NCBI GenBank assembly: GCA_014802335.1
Contig: JAAVCL010000016.1
Coordinates: forward strand, 124,001-188,000
Source: Bacteroides sp.
GTDB lineage: Bacteria > Bacteroidota > Bacteroidia > Bacteroidales > Muribaculaceae
Direction: 5' to 3'
DNA: 64,000 bases
The notes under the pieces: model-generated
The model's input: only the letters and a program-made list of their open reading frames with translations
What the model was told of the DNA's origin: nothing
Databases searched by the model: none
Part shown: in pieces, positions 39,070-47,280 of the stretch
Position numbering within the stretch: position 1 is the first letter of the stretch
How the letters are laid out: the number at the start of each line of letters is the position of its first letter
Translations under genes and position numbers: made by a program

Positions 39070-40260
39070 ATGCAGATTGCTGAGTCTAATAAAATATTCA
39101 AGTCAGATCCGGATAAAAACTCTGTATTCGGATATGGATTTGCTGACGTTATAGATAAATACGATTGGGATCAAACTATTTCTCTCGTAGAAAACGCTAC
39201 GCCCGCTGACGTTAAAAATGTACTGAAGAAAGCTGAAATTTACAAGCAAGCTCTTACTCCGGAAGACTTTGCAATTCTAATTTCAGAGGCAGCCGATCCA
39301 TTCCTCGAAGAAATGGCCGTTCTTAGCAGACATTTTACTCTTGAAAGATTCGGGAAAACCATATCCCTATACATTCCCATGTATGTGTCTAATGCATGTA
39401 CAAATAAGTGTGTATATTGTGGATTTAACCATGACAATCCACTGACGCGCACCACACTTACAATGGATGAAATCAGAAAAGAATGTGAAGCTATTAAGAA
39501 ATTAGGCCCCTTTGAGAATATTCTTATCGTATCAGGAGAATATCCCTCGATATGTGGTTTAGAGTATATGGCAAAGGTTTTGGACACGTGTCGTTCTTAT
39601 TTCCATAACATGACTATAGAAATTCAACCATTAAGATCGGCCGAGTACGAGAAACTGACTCATCATGGTCTTAACGGGGTTATATGTTTTCAGGAAACTT
39701 ATAACAAGAATGCCTATAAGACGTATCATCCGCGCGGAATGAAATCTCACTTTGATTGGCGGTTGAACGGATATGACAGAATGGGTGAAGCTCAAGTTCA
39801 CAAAATCGGTTTAGGGGTTCTTCTGGGATTGGAAGACTGGAGAGCCGACACAATAATGATGGCACGCCATTTAAGATATTTACAAAAGAAATATTGGCGA
39901 TCAAGATATTCTGTAAATTTCCCTCGCATGCGTCCTTCAGAAAGCGGCTATCAGCCTAAAACAATTATATCCGACAGGCAACTTGCCCGCTTGATGTTCG
40001 CTTTTCGAATTTTTGATCACGATATAGACATTTCCCTTTCTACACGCGAAAGTCCGGACTATCGTGATAATATCTTAAATTTAGGAGTAACTTCGATGAG
40101 TGCCGGCAGCAGGACCGAACCGGGAGGATACAACAAACCCCATGTGGCACTTGAACAATTTGAAGTATCTGATGAAAGAACTCCGTTGCAGGTTGCAGAC
40201 GCAATAAAAACAAGGGGATACGAACCCGTATGGAAAGATTGGGATTCTATATTCGACTAA
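39070..40260 (+). CDS. thiH: 2-iminoacetate synthase
   Basis: Radical-SAM tyrosine lyase that makes dehydroglycine for ThiG, with p-cresol as by-product. The 4Fe-4S motif is C110-x3-C114-x2-C117 (CTNKCVYCG), followed by the SAM-binding LIVSGEYPSICGLEYM and GVLLGLEDWRAD. The ATG at 39070, four bases after thiC, gives 396 residues and is preferred over a start inside thiC. No thiF gene (ThiS adenylyltransferase) follows; the operon ends here at a strong terminator. Confidence 0.95.
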   Translation: MQIAESNKIFKSDPDKNSVFGYGFADVIDKYDWDQTISLVENATPADVKNVLKKAEIYKQALTPEDFAILISEAADPFLEEMAVLSRHFTLERFGKTISLYIPMYVSNACTNKCVYCGFNHDNPLTRTTLTMDEIRKECEAIKKLGPFENILIVSGEYPSICGLEYMAKVLDTCRSYFHNMTIEIQPLRSAEYEKLTHHGLNGVICFQETYNKNAYKTYHPRGMKSHFDWRLNGYDRMGEAQVHKIGLGVLLGLEDWRADTIMMARHLRYLQKKYWRSRYSVNFPRMRPSESGYQPKTIISDRQLARLMFAFRIFDHDIDISLSTRESPDYRDNILNLGVTSMSAGSRTEPGGYNKPHVALEQFEVSDERTPLQVADAIKTRGYEPVWKDWDSIFD

Positions 40261-40300
40261 TTTTATTGCATAGCCTCTTTTGGTTTGAGATCTAACTATA

Positions 40301-40344
40301 AATTCAAAATGGAGACAGTTTAAAAACTGTCTCCATTTTGAATT
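40301..40344 (+). terminator. thi operon terminator
   Basis: A perfect 21-bp stem (arms 40301-40321 and 40324-40344, core AATGGAGACAGTTT) with T-rich 3' end. It closes the thiamine operon. Confidence 0.88.
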
Positions 40345-40443
40345 TTTTAAGCCAGCATCCCCTAAATTATATGAACTCATATAAGTAAATGTACGTTCTA
40401 ATTATATATAGATAATAAAAATTACCTTATTATTATTAGTATT

Positions 40444-41022
40444 ATGAAATTTACAAAACCTCGTTTACCTTATTCTCCCTCAGATTTTGAGCCAATTATT
40501 TCAGCAGCCACAGTTGATTATCATTATGGTAAGCATGAGCAAGCTTATATTGATAATTTAAATAGACTCATAGAGGGCACTGAGTATGCTGATATGCCAC
40601 TTGAAGAAATTATAAAGAATAGTGACGGCCCGTTGTATAATAATGCCTCTCAGGCGTGGAATCACATTTTCTATTTCTTCCAGTTTAACCCAAATGGCCA
40701 AAAAGAACCGTCAGGAAATCTTGCAGACCAAATTGCCAATCAATTTGGAAGTTTTGATGAACTTAAGAAAAAGATTGAAGAAGCCGGCGCCTCTTTATTT
40801 GGTTCAGGGTGGGTTTGGTTATCCACTGACAATTCCGGGAACCTATACATAACCCAGGGTAAAAATGCAGAAAACCCTCTCACAAATGGGCTTCAACCTA
40901 TTCTTGTGATAGATGTATGGGAGCATGCCTACTATCTTGATTATCAAAATAGACGCCCGGAATATCTTAAACGTATTTGGGAACTTATTGATTGGAATGT
41001 AATTGAATCAAGATATAACTAA
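40444..41022 (+). CDS. sodB: superoxide dismutase, Fe/Mn family (Fe-type residues)
   Basis: Disproportionates superoxide in the cytoplasm. The 192 residues carry the four metal ligands H27, H74, D157 and H161 (DVWEHAYYLDY). Gln70 in NNASQAWNHIFYF is the Fe-type second-shell position, although Bacteroidales enzymes of this kind can accept either metal. No signal peptide. It is a single-gene unit with its own terminator. Confidence 0.95.
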   Translation: MKFTKPRLPYSPSDFEPIISAATVDYHYGKHEQAYIDNLNRLIEGTEYADMPLEEIIKNSDGPLYNNASQAWNHIFYFFQFNPNGQKEPSGNLADQIANQFGSFDELKKKIEEAGASLFGSGWVWLSTDNSGNLYITQGKNAENPLTNGLQPILVIDVWEHAYYLDYQNRRPEYLKRIWELIDWNVIESRYN

Positions 41023-41041
41023 TTCTTATTAAAATAGTCAT

Positions 41042-41072
41042 AAAAGCTGTGTGAATAACACAGCTTTTTTTA
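41042..41072 (+). terminator. sodB terminator
   Basis: AAAAGCTGTGT (41042-41052) pairs with ACACAGCTTTT (41058-41068), then more T. Textbook intrinsic terminator. Confidence 0.9.
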
Positions 41073-41117
41073 TGTATTAGGGTAATTTTTTAAAATAGTA
41101 TGAAATTGATTTATATT

Positions 41118-41151
41118 TTTTTGTTATCTAAAATAATTTTTAATACTTTTG
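41118..41151 (+). promoter_or_regulatory. promoter of the secreted protein gene
   Basis: A T-run ending TTG (41121-41123), a 20-bp spacer and TACTTTTG (41144-41151) fit the Bacteroidetes consensus closely. The leader to the ATG at 41343 would be about 185 bases. Confidence 0.6.
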
Positions 41152-41342
41152 TAAAAATAATGAATAAACTAAAATAATTAAATACGATAGAATCACATTC
41201 AAATAAGGTCGATAATAAATAATAACAAAATTCAAAAAAATTACCACTAATGTTTTGAAGCTGTTATTTCAAAATTCATACCTGACTTCTGAATAATATT
41301 CTCTATAAGTATAAAAAATAAAAAACCTATAAACTCAAAATC

Positions 41343-42380
41343 ATGAAACTACCATCTAAACTTAAACTATCCATACCACTCGCGGTATCATTTCTCTTCC
41401 CCACTTTTCAAGCTTTAAGCCAAGATAATTTCTTCGATCCATCCGGTTACGATGTGTATATCTCCGGCTACAATTGGACAACCAATTATGAACCTGCCGA
41501 ACCGCTTTCTACTACAGACACCTATGGCGGTACATATTGGGATACCTTCGCTTTTCAAAGAAATTCAATTAATGGAGCGCCTGCTACCGGATTCATTGAC
41601 TTTCCTATTACGGGAACTGTGACAAGCCGAAACAAAGTTGATAAATGTTATCGACGTGCTGTCGTTCATGTCACTTTCACAAATACTGACTGGAGAGACA
41701 CTTATCCACATTCAGTTTCTATGCACACATCGTTGACATCAGATTTTGGTGATGTCAAGGAGTGCGTGTCTTCCAAAATGCTATCTGCTCAAGGAGAATT
41801 CTTTATTTTTGATATTCCTGAGAGCGAAAATACCGAATTTTACCGTTTTAATTTTGAAGTTCCTGCAGGTGGTCCAAAAGATGCATGGGTAAACGTTTAT
41901 GAAATATTTTTATATACCTCTGCAGATGATCTGACTGTGACCTTTAATAAAGAGGAACAATCTTGCACTTTTGTTGCAAAAAGAGGAGATCTTCATGTTA
42001 AGATGACTGAATATGATTCAAGTGGCAATGTAGTAAATTCAACTCCATTGAATAATGGTAAATATAATCTTAAAGAGGAACTCTGGCAAAATCGAGTAGC
42101 CGGACAAGGAGAACCTTACGTTGTGTATGCTCCTTCAGACATTAATAATCATTTGGAGATTACTGCAAAGACAATTTTTGAAGGTAAACATTCAGAAGAA
42201 AAAATTGTAAAACTTTCTCAAGAAGGAATTACCTCCGGAACAGAATTAAATTCAATTATTGAAGATAACAGCGCTAAAATTGAATGGTTTGATGTGAACG
42301 GAAGAAAATTACAAGCACCCACATCCGGACTAATGATAAAGAAGCAAGGTTCGAAATCATCAAAAATTTTTATCAAATAA
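41343..42380 (+). CDS. secreted protein with C-terminal sorting-like segment
   Basis: Unrecognised exported protein, 345 residues. A signal peptide (LSIPLAVSFLFPTFQALSQ) is followed by beta-rich sequence with many Thr/Tyr/Trp and Cys at a few positions (KVDKCYRRAVVHVTF; GDVKECVSSKML). The last 35 residues (IEWFDVNGRKLQAPTSGLMIKK... ending KIFIK) resemble the C-terminal type A sorting tail of Bacteroidetes secretion, with the usual DxxGR-KL and a hydrophobic basic end. Cell-surface or secreted placement is inferred; the ligand or substrate is unknown. Single-gene unit with its own promoter. Confidence 0.8.
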   Translation: MKLPSKLKLSIPLAVSFLFPTFQALSQDNFFDPSGYDVYISGYNWTTNYEPAEPLSTTDTYGGTYWDTFAFQRNSINGAPATGFIDFPITGTVTSRNKVDKCYRRAVVHVTFTNTDWRDTYPHSVSMHTSLTSDFGDVKECVSSKMLSAQGEFFIFDIPESENTEFYRFNFEVPAGGPKDAWVNVYEIFLYTSADDLTVTFNKEEQSCTFVAKRGDLHVKMTEYDSSGNVVNSTPLNNGKYNLKEELWQNRVAGQGEPYVVYAPSDINNHLEITAKTIFEGKHSEEKIVKLSQEGITSGTELNSIIEDNSAKIEWFDVNGRKLQAPTSGLMIKKQGSKSSKIFIK

Positions 42381-42416
42381 ATAAAAAAGATAATTAGAAC
42401 TAATTAGTTTCAAATT

Positions 42417-42459
42417 AAACAGCACTCTAAAATTCGTTCTGATTTTTAGGGTGCTGTTT
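42417..42459. terminator. shared terminator of convergent genes
   Basis: AAACAGCACTCTAAAA (42417-42432) pairs with TTTTAGGGTGCTGTTT (42444-42459) with one G-T pair. It lies between the secreted-protein gene (+) and the helicase gene (-). Confidence 0.82.
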
Positions 42460-42463
42460 AATT

Positions 42464-43693
42464 TTATTTCTTCGGAGTGGAATTTTTTTGTTTTTTGCGT
42501 CTAAACCTACCGGGGCCACCATGTTTCCGTGTTTTAACACGAGTATTATAAATGGGAGTTTCACCAAACTGCGCAGGCACCTCATTTCTTATCAGTGTAG
42601 ATGCAAGTAATTTTTCTATTTTGGCCAGCTTGTGAAAATCTTCATTTGAGACGAAAGTAATGGCCTTCCCATCACGATCAGCTCTTGCAGTTCGCCCAAC
42701 TCGGTGAATATATTCCTCAGGATCTCTTGGTACATCAAAGTTAATCACCATTTCTATATCGTCAATATCTATACCTCGAGAAATTATGTCAGTTGCGACT
42801 ATTACGCTGAGTCTCCCCGCTTTAAAATTAAGCATAACGTTCTCTCGGGTTATCTGATCAAGATCTGAATGCATCTCACCAATTTTCAACCCTAATTTTT
42901 TCAAATCGCGTGCTAAATTTTTTACCTTCAATTTAGAAGAAGCAAAAATAATAACCCTTTTGGGAGGCTCTGATTCAAATAAATATTTAAGGATTTCAAA
43001 TTTCTGAGGCTCATAGCAAATAAATACAGATTGCTCAATTTTTTCTGCAGGCTTGGAAACAGATAATTTTATTTCGGCAGGATTCTTAAGTATCTTGCTT
43101 GCCATCTGATTTATTTTCTGAGGCATAGTTGCAGAAAACATCAAAATTTGAGCAGTTTTGGGTAGATGAGAATATATCTGCATTATATCTTCATAAAAAC
43201 CCATATCAAGCATCCTATCTGCTTCATCAAGTATAAAAAATGAAGTACGAGACAGATCAAGGTAACCCATATTGATATGAGAGAGCAAACGTCCCGGCGT
43301 GGCAATCACAATATCAGTTCCCATTTTCAGGCTTCGTCTCTGCTGTTCATAAGTATGCCCGTCTGTTCCACCATATATTGCAATCCCACTAACCGGCATG
43401 AAATATGCAAACCCTTGCAACTGCCGGTCTATCTGAATGGCCAATTCTCGTGTTGGTGCCATCACTACGCAATTCACAGCTTCCAAGGGATAATTGCCAT
43501 CTGCAAGCTTATTAATTATGGGCAGAAGATAAGCAGCTGTTTTTCCGGTACCGGTTTGTGCACAGGCCAGTAAATCCCGACCCCCAAGAACAATAGGAAT
43601 AGTTTGCTCCTGTATGGGAGTACACTCATCAAAATGCATATCCCAAAGACCATCAAGCACATCATCATTTGTCAGAAGTTCGTCGAATCTCAT
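42464..43693 (-). CDS. DEAD-box ATP-dependent RNA helicase
   Basis: RNA helicase of 409 residues, RhlE-like. Motifs in order: Q motif (CTPIQEQTIP), I AQTGTGKTA, Ia PTRELA, Ib GTDIVIATPGRL, II DEADRMLD, III SATMP, IV RVIIFASSK, V VATDIISRGIDI and VI HRVGRTARAD. A short Lys/Arg-rich tail (GGPGRFRRKKQKN) probably helps RNA binding. Likely role is ribosome assembly or RNA turnover. It is transcribed alone. Confidence 0.94.
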   Translation of the reverse strand: MRFDELLTNDDVLDGLWDMHFDECTPIQEQTIPIVLGGRDLLACAQTGTGKTAAYLLPIINKLADGNYPLEAVNCVVMAPTRELAIQIDRQLQGFAYFMPVSGIAIYGGTDGHTYEQQRRSLKMGTDIVIATPGRLLSHINMGYLDLSRTSFFILDEADRMLDMGFYEDIMQIYSHLPKTAQILMFSATMPQKINQMASKILKNPAEIKLSVSKPAEKIEQSVFICYEPQKFEILKYLFESEPPKRVIIFASSKLKVKNLARDLKKLGLKIGEMHSDLDQITRENVMLNFKAGRLSVIVATDIISRGIDIDDIEMVINFDVPRDPEEYIHRVGRTARADRDGKAITFVSNEDFHKLAKIEKLLASTLIRNEVPAQFGETPIYNTRVKTRKHGGPGRFRRKKQKNSTPKK

Positions 43694-43871
43694 AATGGTG
43701 CAAGCAGTTTATTTAATTTAAACTTAGTTATTCTATAAAACAGTAATAAAGAGAAGTCAATTAAAAAAATTTTGAGTATAAATGACTTCTCCTACAAAAT
43801 TACAGTAAATATCATAAACATAAAAATTAAAAACAAATAATGAACCATTTAAAACTTTTTTCAAAATTATA
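43694..43871. other. AT-rich gap left of MITE copy 2
   Basis: Upstream region of the helicase gene (-). Nothing beyond A/T-rich sequence is visible up to the start of the repeat element. Confidence 0.4.
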
Positions 43872-44034
43872 AGTATGTGTTCGAAATTATTTAATGCATT
43901 GCCTCATAAATTATGAGGCGAACTTTAGCATCCGGCTTCTGTTGCTATGGAACCCCATAACGCCTTCAGCCGAATCCCAAATTTCATCCACATTCTTCAT
44001 AACTCAATACGTTAAATAATTTCTAACACATACT
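43872..44034 (+). repeat. 163-bp MITE-like element, family A copy 2
   Basis: Same length as copies 1 and 3, with inverted ends AGTATGTGTTCGAAATTATT and AATAATTTCTAACACATACT and TA on both sides (43870-43871, 44035-44036). Internal palindrome GCCTCATAAATTATGAGGC is perfect. It lies between the divergent helicase (-) and sigma factor (+) genes, 142 bp before the latter. Confidence 0.87.
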
Positions 44035-44176
44035 TATAACTTCTAAATTATTGAAAATAAGCATAGAATAAAATAATTGAATTTTTTATAACATTTTTCA
44101 GAACAATTTTTAACATCGCATTGTTATTAAAGTGTTCAATAAAACAAACAATAACAACTCAATAAACAACACAAAT

Positions 44177-44686
44177 ATGAAAGCTAACAAATCATTTGAA
44201 GAACGCCTCGTTGGACTGCAAAGTAATCTACTTAATTTCGCATACCAACTTACCACAGATCGTGAACAGGCAGAAGATCTACTTCAGGATACCACATTAA
44301 AAGCATTAAGTAATGAAGACAAGTATGTTGACAATGTCAACTTCAAAGGTTGGATCTTCACAATAATGCGTAATATCTTCATCAATAATTATCGCCAAAA
44401 TGTAAGAAAGGCTACCGTTATTGATCAAACAGAAGATTTATATCATCTCAATGTAAGTCAAGACTCCGGGCTTGAAACTCCGGAAGGTGCTTATGCAGTG
44501 GAAGAGATAACTGTGGCTCTTAATTCATTCTCAGATGAATATAGAATCCCTTTCAACATGTTCGTTGCAGGTTATAAATATAATGAAATAGCCGAAAAGC
44601 TCAATCTTCCTTTAGGCACAATTAAAAGCCGTATTTTTTGTGCACGCAAAAAACTTCGCGAGCAACTTCAGGATTATGCCTATTAA
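44177..44686 (+). CDS. RNA polymerase ECF-type sigma factor
   Basis: Extracytoplasmic-function sigma factor of 169 residues. Region 2 (LLNFAYQLTTDREQAEDLLQDTTLKAL, then FKGWIFTIMRNIFINNYR) and region 4 (EYRIPFNMFVAGYKYNEIAEKLNLPLGTIKSRIFCARKKLRE) are complete. The ATG at 44177 (MKANKSFEERL) is preferred to a GTG 15 codons earlier in an Asn-rich stretch. No anti-sigma gene follows, so it may be regulated by its level alone. Its targets cannot be read from the window. Confidence 0.94.
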   Translation: MKANKSFEERLVGLQSNLLNFAYQLTTDREQAEDLLQDTTLKALSNEDKYVDNVNFKGWIFTIMRNIFINNYRQNVRKATVIDQTEDLYHLNVSQDSGLETPEGAYAVEEITVALNSFSDEYRIPFNMFVAGYKYNEIAEKLNLPLGTIKSRIFCARKKLREQLQDYAY

Positions 44687-44805
44687 TTCGTAGGCTTATA
44701 TCAAAAAAGACATTAAATATTGCATAACTTGATTTATATAATTTGCTTATGCAATAATAAATATAGGAAAATATAACTTTCAAATATTGATTGTTTATTG
44801 AGATT

Positions 44806-44859
44806 GTTATTGAACACTGAAAAGGAGACCAAATGGTCTCCTTTTCAGTGTTCAATAAC
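44806..44859. terminator. perfect 26-bp inverted repeat, probable terminator
   Basis: Arms 44806-44831 and 44834-44859 are exactly complementary with only two bases (AA) between; core AAAAGGAGACCA/TGGTCTCCTTTT. It follows the sigma factor gene by 120 bp. No T-run follows the stem on either strand, which is unusual for an intrinsic terminator. Confidence 0.65.
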
Positions 44860-45170
44860 ATGTAGTGGCACATCGCTCTCAGTGCTTCAGAGGATATTTA
44901 TTGAGTGCGGGTGGCAGCTGCAGCGCAGGTGATTGTAACCATCGTCGGCACCTTAATGTCTTTCATACAAAATGTTTTACACTTGTCAGAACAAAACTCT
45001 CAATTCGTTTCTGAAAGATACTCGTGCTGTCCAGGAAACATATTCAACTATAAGTTGAGAGAACTCTTGAAAATTATTAAAAGAATTCCAAAATAATAAT
45101 ATTTGTGGGTTTACATGCTATTTTAGATAAAAGAGATTGGCTTTCGCGCTGAAATTCAAAGTGAAAACAC

Positions 45171-45200
45171 TTGATATGTCAAAGAAATTTTGTAAATTTG
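45171..45200 (+). promoter_or_regulatory. promoter of the ABC-F gene, nearly leaderless
   Basis: TTG (45171-45173), 19 bp, TAAATTTG (45193-45200) is a good Bacteroidetes promoter. The ATG lies at 45205, so transcription would begin at or within a few bases of the start codon. Confidence 0.55.
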
Positions 45201-45204
45201 AGTT

Positions 45205-47163
45205 ATGATTTCAATAAATAATCTGAGTGTTGAATTCTCGGCAAGACCATTATTCAACGACATAAGCTTTGTTATAAACGATAACGATAAAATTGCTCTT
45301 ACCGGAAAAAACGGGGCAGGAAAGTCTACCCTACTTAAAATTTTAGCAGGTATTCAATCTCCAACTTCCGGTTCAATAAGTAAGCCCAACGAAATCACCA
45401 TTGGGTACCTTCCGCAACAAATGGTTGTTGCAGATGAGACTACTCTTATAAACGAAACGAGAAAAGCTTTCGAAGATATCATATCGTTAAAGGATGAGCT
45501 TGAAAAAGTAACAGGACGTCTTGCAGAAGCTACAGATTATGAATCTGAAAGTTACAGCGCGTTAATTGAGCGGTTCACTTTTTTAAGTGATCAACTTGAG
45601 ATGTCGGGCTATAACAGTATGGATGCGGACATTGAGTCTACACTTGTGGGCTTAGGGTTCTCGAGAACAGATTTCGACCGTCCCACCAAGGAGTTCTCCG
45701 GCGGCTGGAGAATGAGAATAGAACTCGCTAAAATATTACTTAAACGTCCTGATGTTCTATTACTTGATGAACCGACCAACCACCTTGACATAGAATCCAT
45801 ACAATGGCTTGAACAGTTTATGCAAACTAAGGCCAAAGCGATTGTACTCGTAAGTCACGACCGTGCCTTTCTTGACAATGTAACTAATCGGACAATTGAA
45901 ATTTCTTGTGGAAAAGCATACGATTATAAGGTGAATTACTCAAAGTTTGTTGAACTCAGGAAAGAGCGAGTTGAACAACAATTGAGAGCCTATGAAAATC
46001 AGCAAAAGCAGATAGCCGATATTCAGGAATTTATCGAAAGATTCAGATATCAGGCAACCAAAGCAATTCAAGTTCAAAGTAGAATAAAACAGCTTGAAAA
46101 GATCGTGCCTATAGAAGTAGATGAAGTGGATAACTCAAGGCTACGACTTAAATTTCCAATTGCTGAAAGATCGGGCGATTATCCCATCATAGCTGAAAAC
46201 GTAGGGAAAGCATACGGGGCTCACCAAGTGTTCGATAATGCCGAATTCACCATTAAACGTGGAGAAAAAGTTGCTTTTGTCGGGAAAAATGGACAGGGTA
46301 AATCAACTTTCGTAAAATGCATTATGGGAGAAATTCCTTTTACGGGAAATCTTAAAATCGGCCATAATGTAAAAATTGGTTACTTTGCCCAAAATCAGGC
46401 GCAATTGCTTGATGAAGACCTTACTGTGTTTGAAACAATTGATAATGTGGCCACCGGTGATATGCGCACAAAAGTTAGAGACATATTGGGCGCATTTATG
46501 TTTGGAGGCGAAGCATCAGACAAAAAGGTTAAGGTTTTATCAGGTGGGGAGAAAACACGTCTTGCAATGATCAAGCTACTTCTACAACCTGTAAATTTCC
46601 TTATTCTTGACGAGCCGACCAACCACCTGGATATTAAAACTAAAGACATTCTTAAAGAAGCCATTAAAGATTTTACCGGAACTGTTATAATAGTTAGTCA
46701 TGACCGTTATTTTCTTGATGGACTCGTTGACAAAGTGTATGAATTTAATGATGGGAAAGTAAAAGAGAATCTCGGAGGTATCTATGATTTTCTTCAAAAA
46801 AAGAATTTAAACAGTTTGAAGCAACTCGAACTCTCAAAATTAAATAATAAGTCATCTGAAAATTCTTTAAACATTAATGGTGATGATAATATAAAAAATC
46901 CCCCGGCTAAAGAATCAAAACTTAACTATGCAGAACAGAAAGAAAAAGCTAAAGCTATAAGCCGAACTGAGAAACAAATAAAAAATTTCGAGATTGAAAT
47001 TGAAAAATTAGAACTTGAAATTTCAGAAATAGAAGAAAAACTCTCTAAAGGTGAAGTCTCGGATGACATCTTAGCTTCTTATGAAACAGCAAAGAATAAA
47101 CTGGAGGAATGTATGATACAATGGGAAGAAGCTTCAGATCAACTTGAAAAGTTAAGAAGCTGA
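45205..47163 (+). CDS. ABC-F family ribosome-associated ATPase
   Basis: Soluble twin-ATPase protein of 652 residues without membrane segments. The two cassettes have Walker A GKNGAGKSTLLK (from residue 33) and GKNGQGKSTF (about 359), signature motifs EFSGGWRMR and VLSGGEKTRL, and Walker B LLLDEPTNHLDIE twice. A charged linker separates them, and a C-terminal coiled coil (EKQIKNFEIEIEKLELEISEIEEKL) follows, as in Uup/YdiF types. Likely role is rescue or tuning of translating ribosomes; a drug-protection role is possible but not indicated by the linker. Confidence 0.92.
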   Translation: MISINNLSVEFSARPLFNDISFVINDNDKIALTGKNGAGKSTLLKILAGIQSPTSGSISKPNEITIGYLPQQMVVADETTLINETRKAFEDIISLKDELEKVTGRLAEATDYESESYSALIERFTFLSDQLEMSGYNSMDADIESTLVGLGFSRTDFDRPTKEFSGGWRMRIELAKILLKRPDVLLLDEPTNHLDIESIQWLEQFMQTKAKAIVLVSHDRAFLDNVTNRTIEISCGKAYDYKVNYSKFVELRKERVEQQLRAYENQQKQIADIQEFIERFRYQATKAIQVQSRIKQLEKIVPIEVDEVDNSRLRLKFPIAERSGDYPIIAENVGKAYGAHQVFDNAEFTIKRGEKVAFVGKNGQGKSTFVKCIMGEIPFTGNLKIGHNVKIGYFAQNQAQLLDEDLTVFETIDNVATGDMRTKVRDILGAFMFGGEASDKKVKVLSGGEKTRLAMIKLLLQPVNFLILDEPTNHLDIKTKDILKEAIKDFTGTVIIVSHDRYFLDGLVDKVYEFNDGKVKENLGGIYDFLQKKNLNSLKQLELSKLNNKSSENSLNINGDDNIKNPPAKESKLNYAEQKEKAKAISRTEKQIKNFEIEIEKLELEISEIEEKLSKGEVSDDILASYETAKNKLEECMIQWEEASDQLEKLRS

Positions 47164-47280
47164 ACTCCACATATATAAAAAATTTGCCTCCCCTTCTCAT
47201 AAAATATTCATCATTTCACTAAGAAGTCGTTTAAACTTTTTACGAAAATCCAAGAAATGTTACTCATCTAAAAATAAAAT

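Larger units (their letters stand above)
44687..45204 (+). other. gap with long hairpin between sigma factor and ABC-F genes
   Basis: The 518 bp hold the 26-bp hairpin at 44806-44859 and the ABC-F promoter at the right end. A stretch near 44900-44960 is locally GC-richer than its surroundings (GGCAGCTGCAGCGCAGG) and could be a remnant of something; the 63-codon frame across it lacks an ATG start and resembles nothing. Confidence 0.4.

Noticed and set aside
43694..44176. MITE copy 2 as promoter donor for the ECF sigma gene.
   Set aside because: No TAnnTTTG box is present inside the element or between it and the start codon, so the idea has no sequence support.
44905..45096. A 63-codon plus-strand frame between the sigma factor and ABC-F genes.
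   Set aside because: It starts at a non-ATG codon, lacks any family resemblance and lies in an otherwise non-coding gap.
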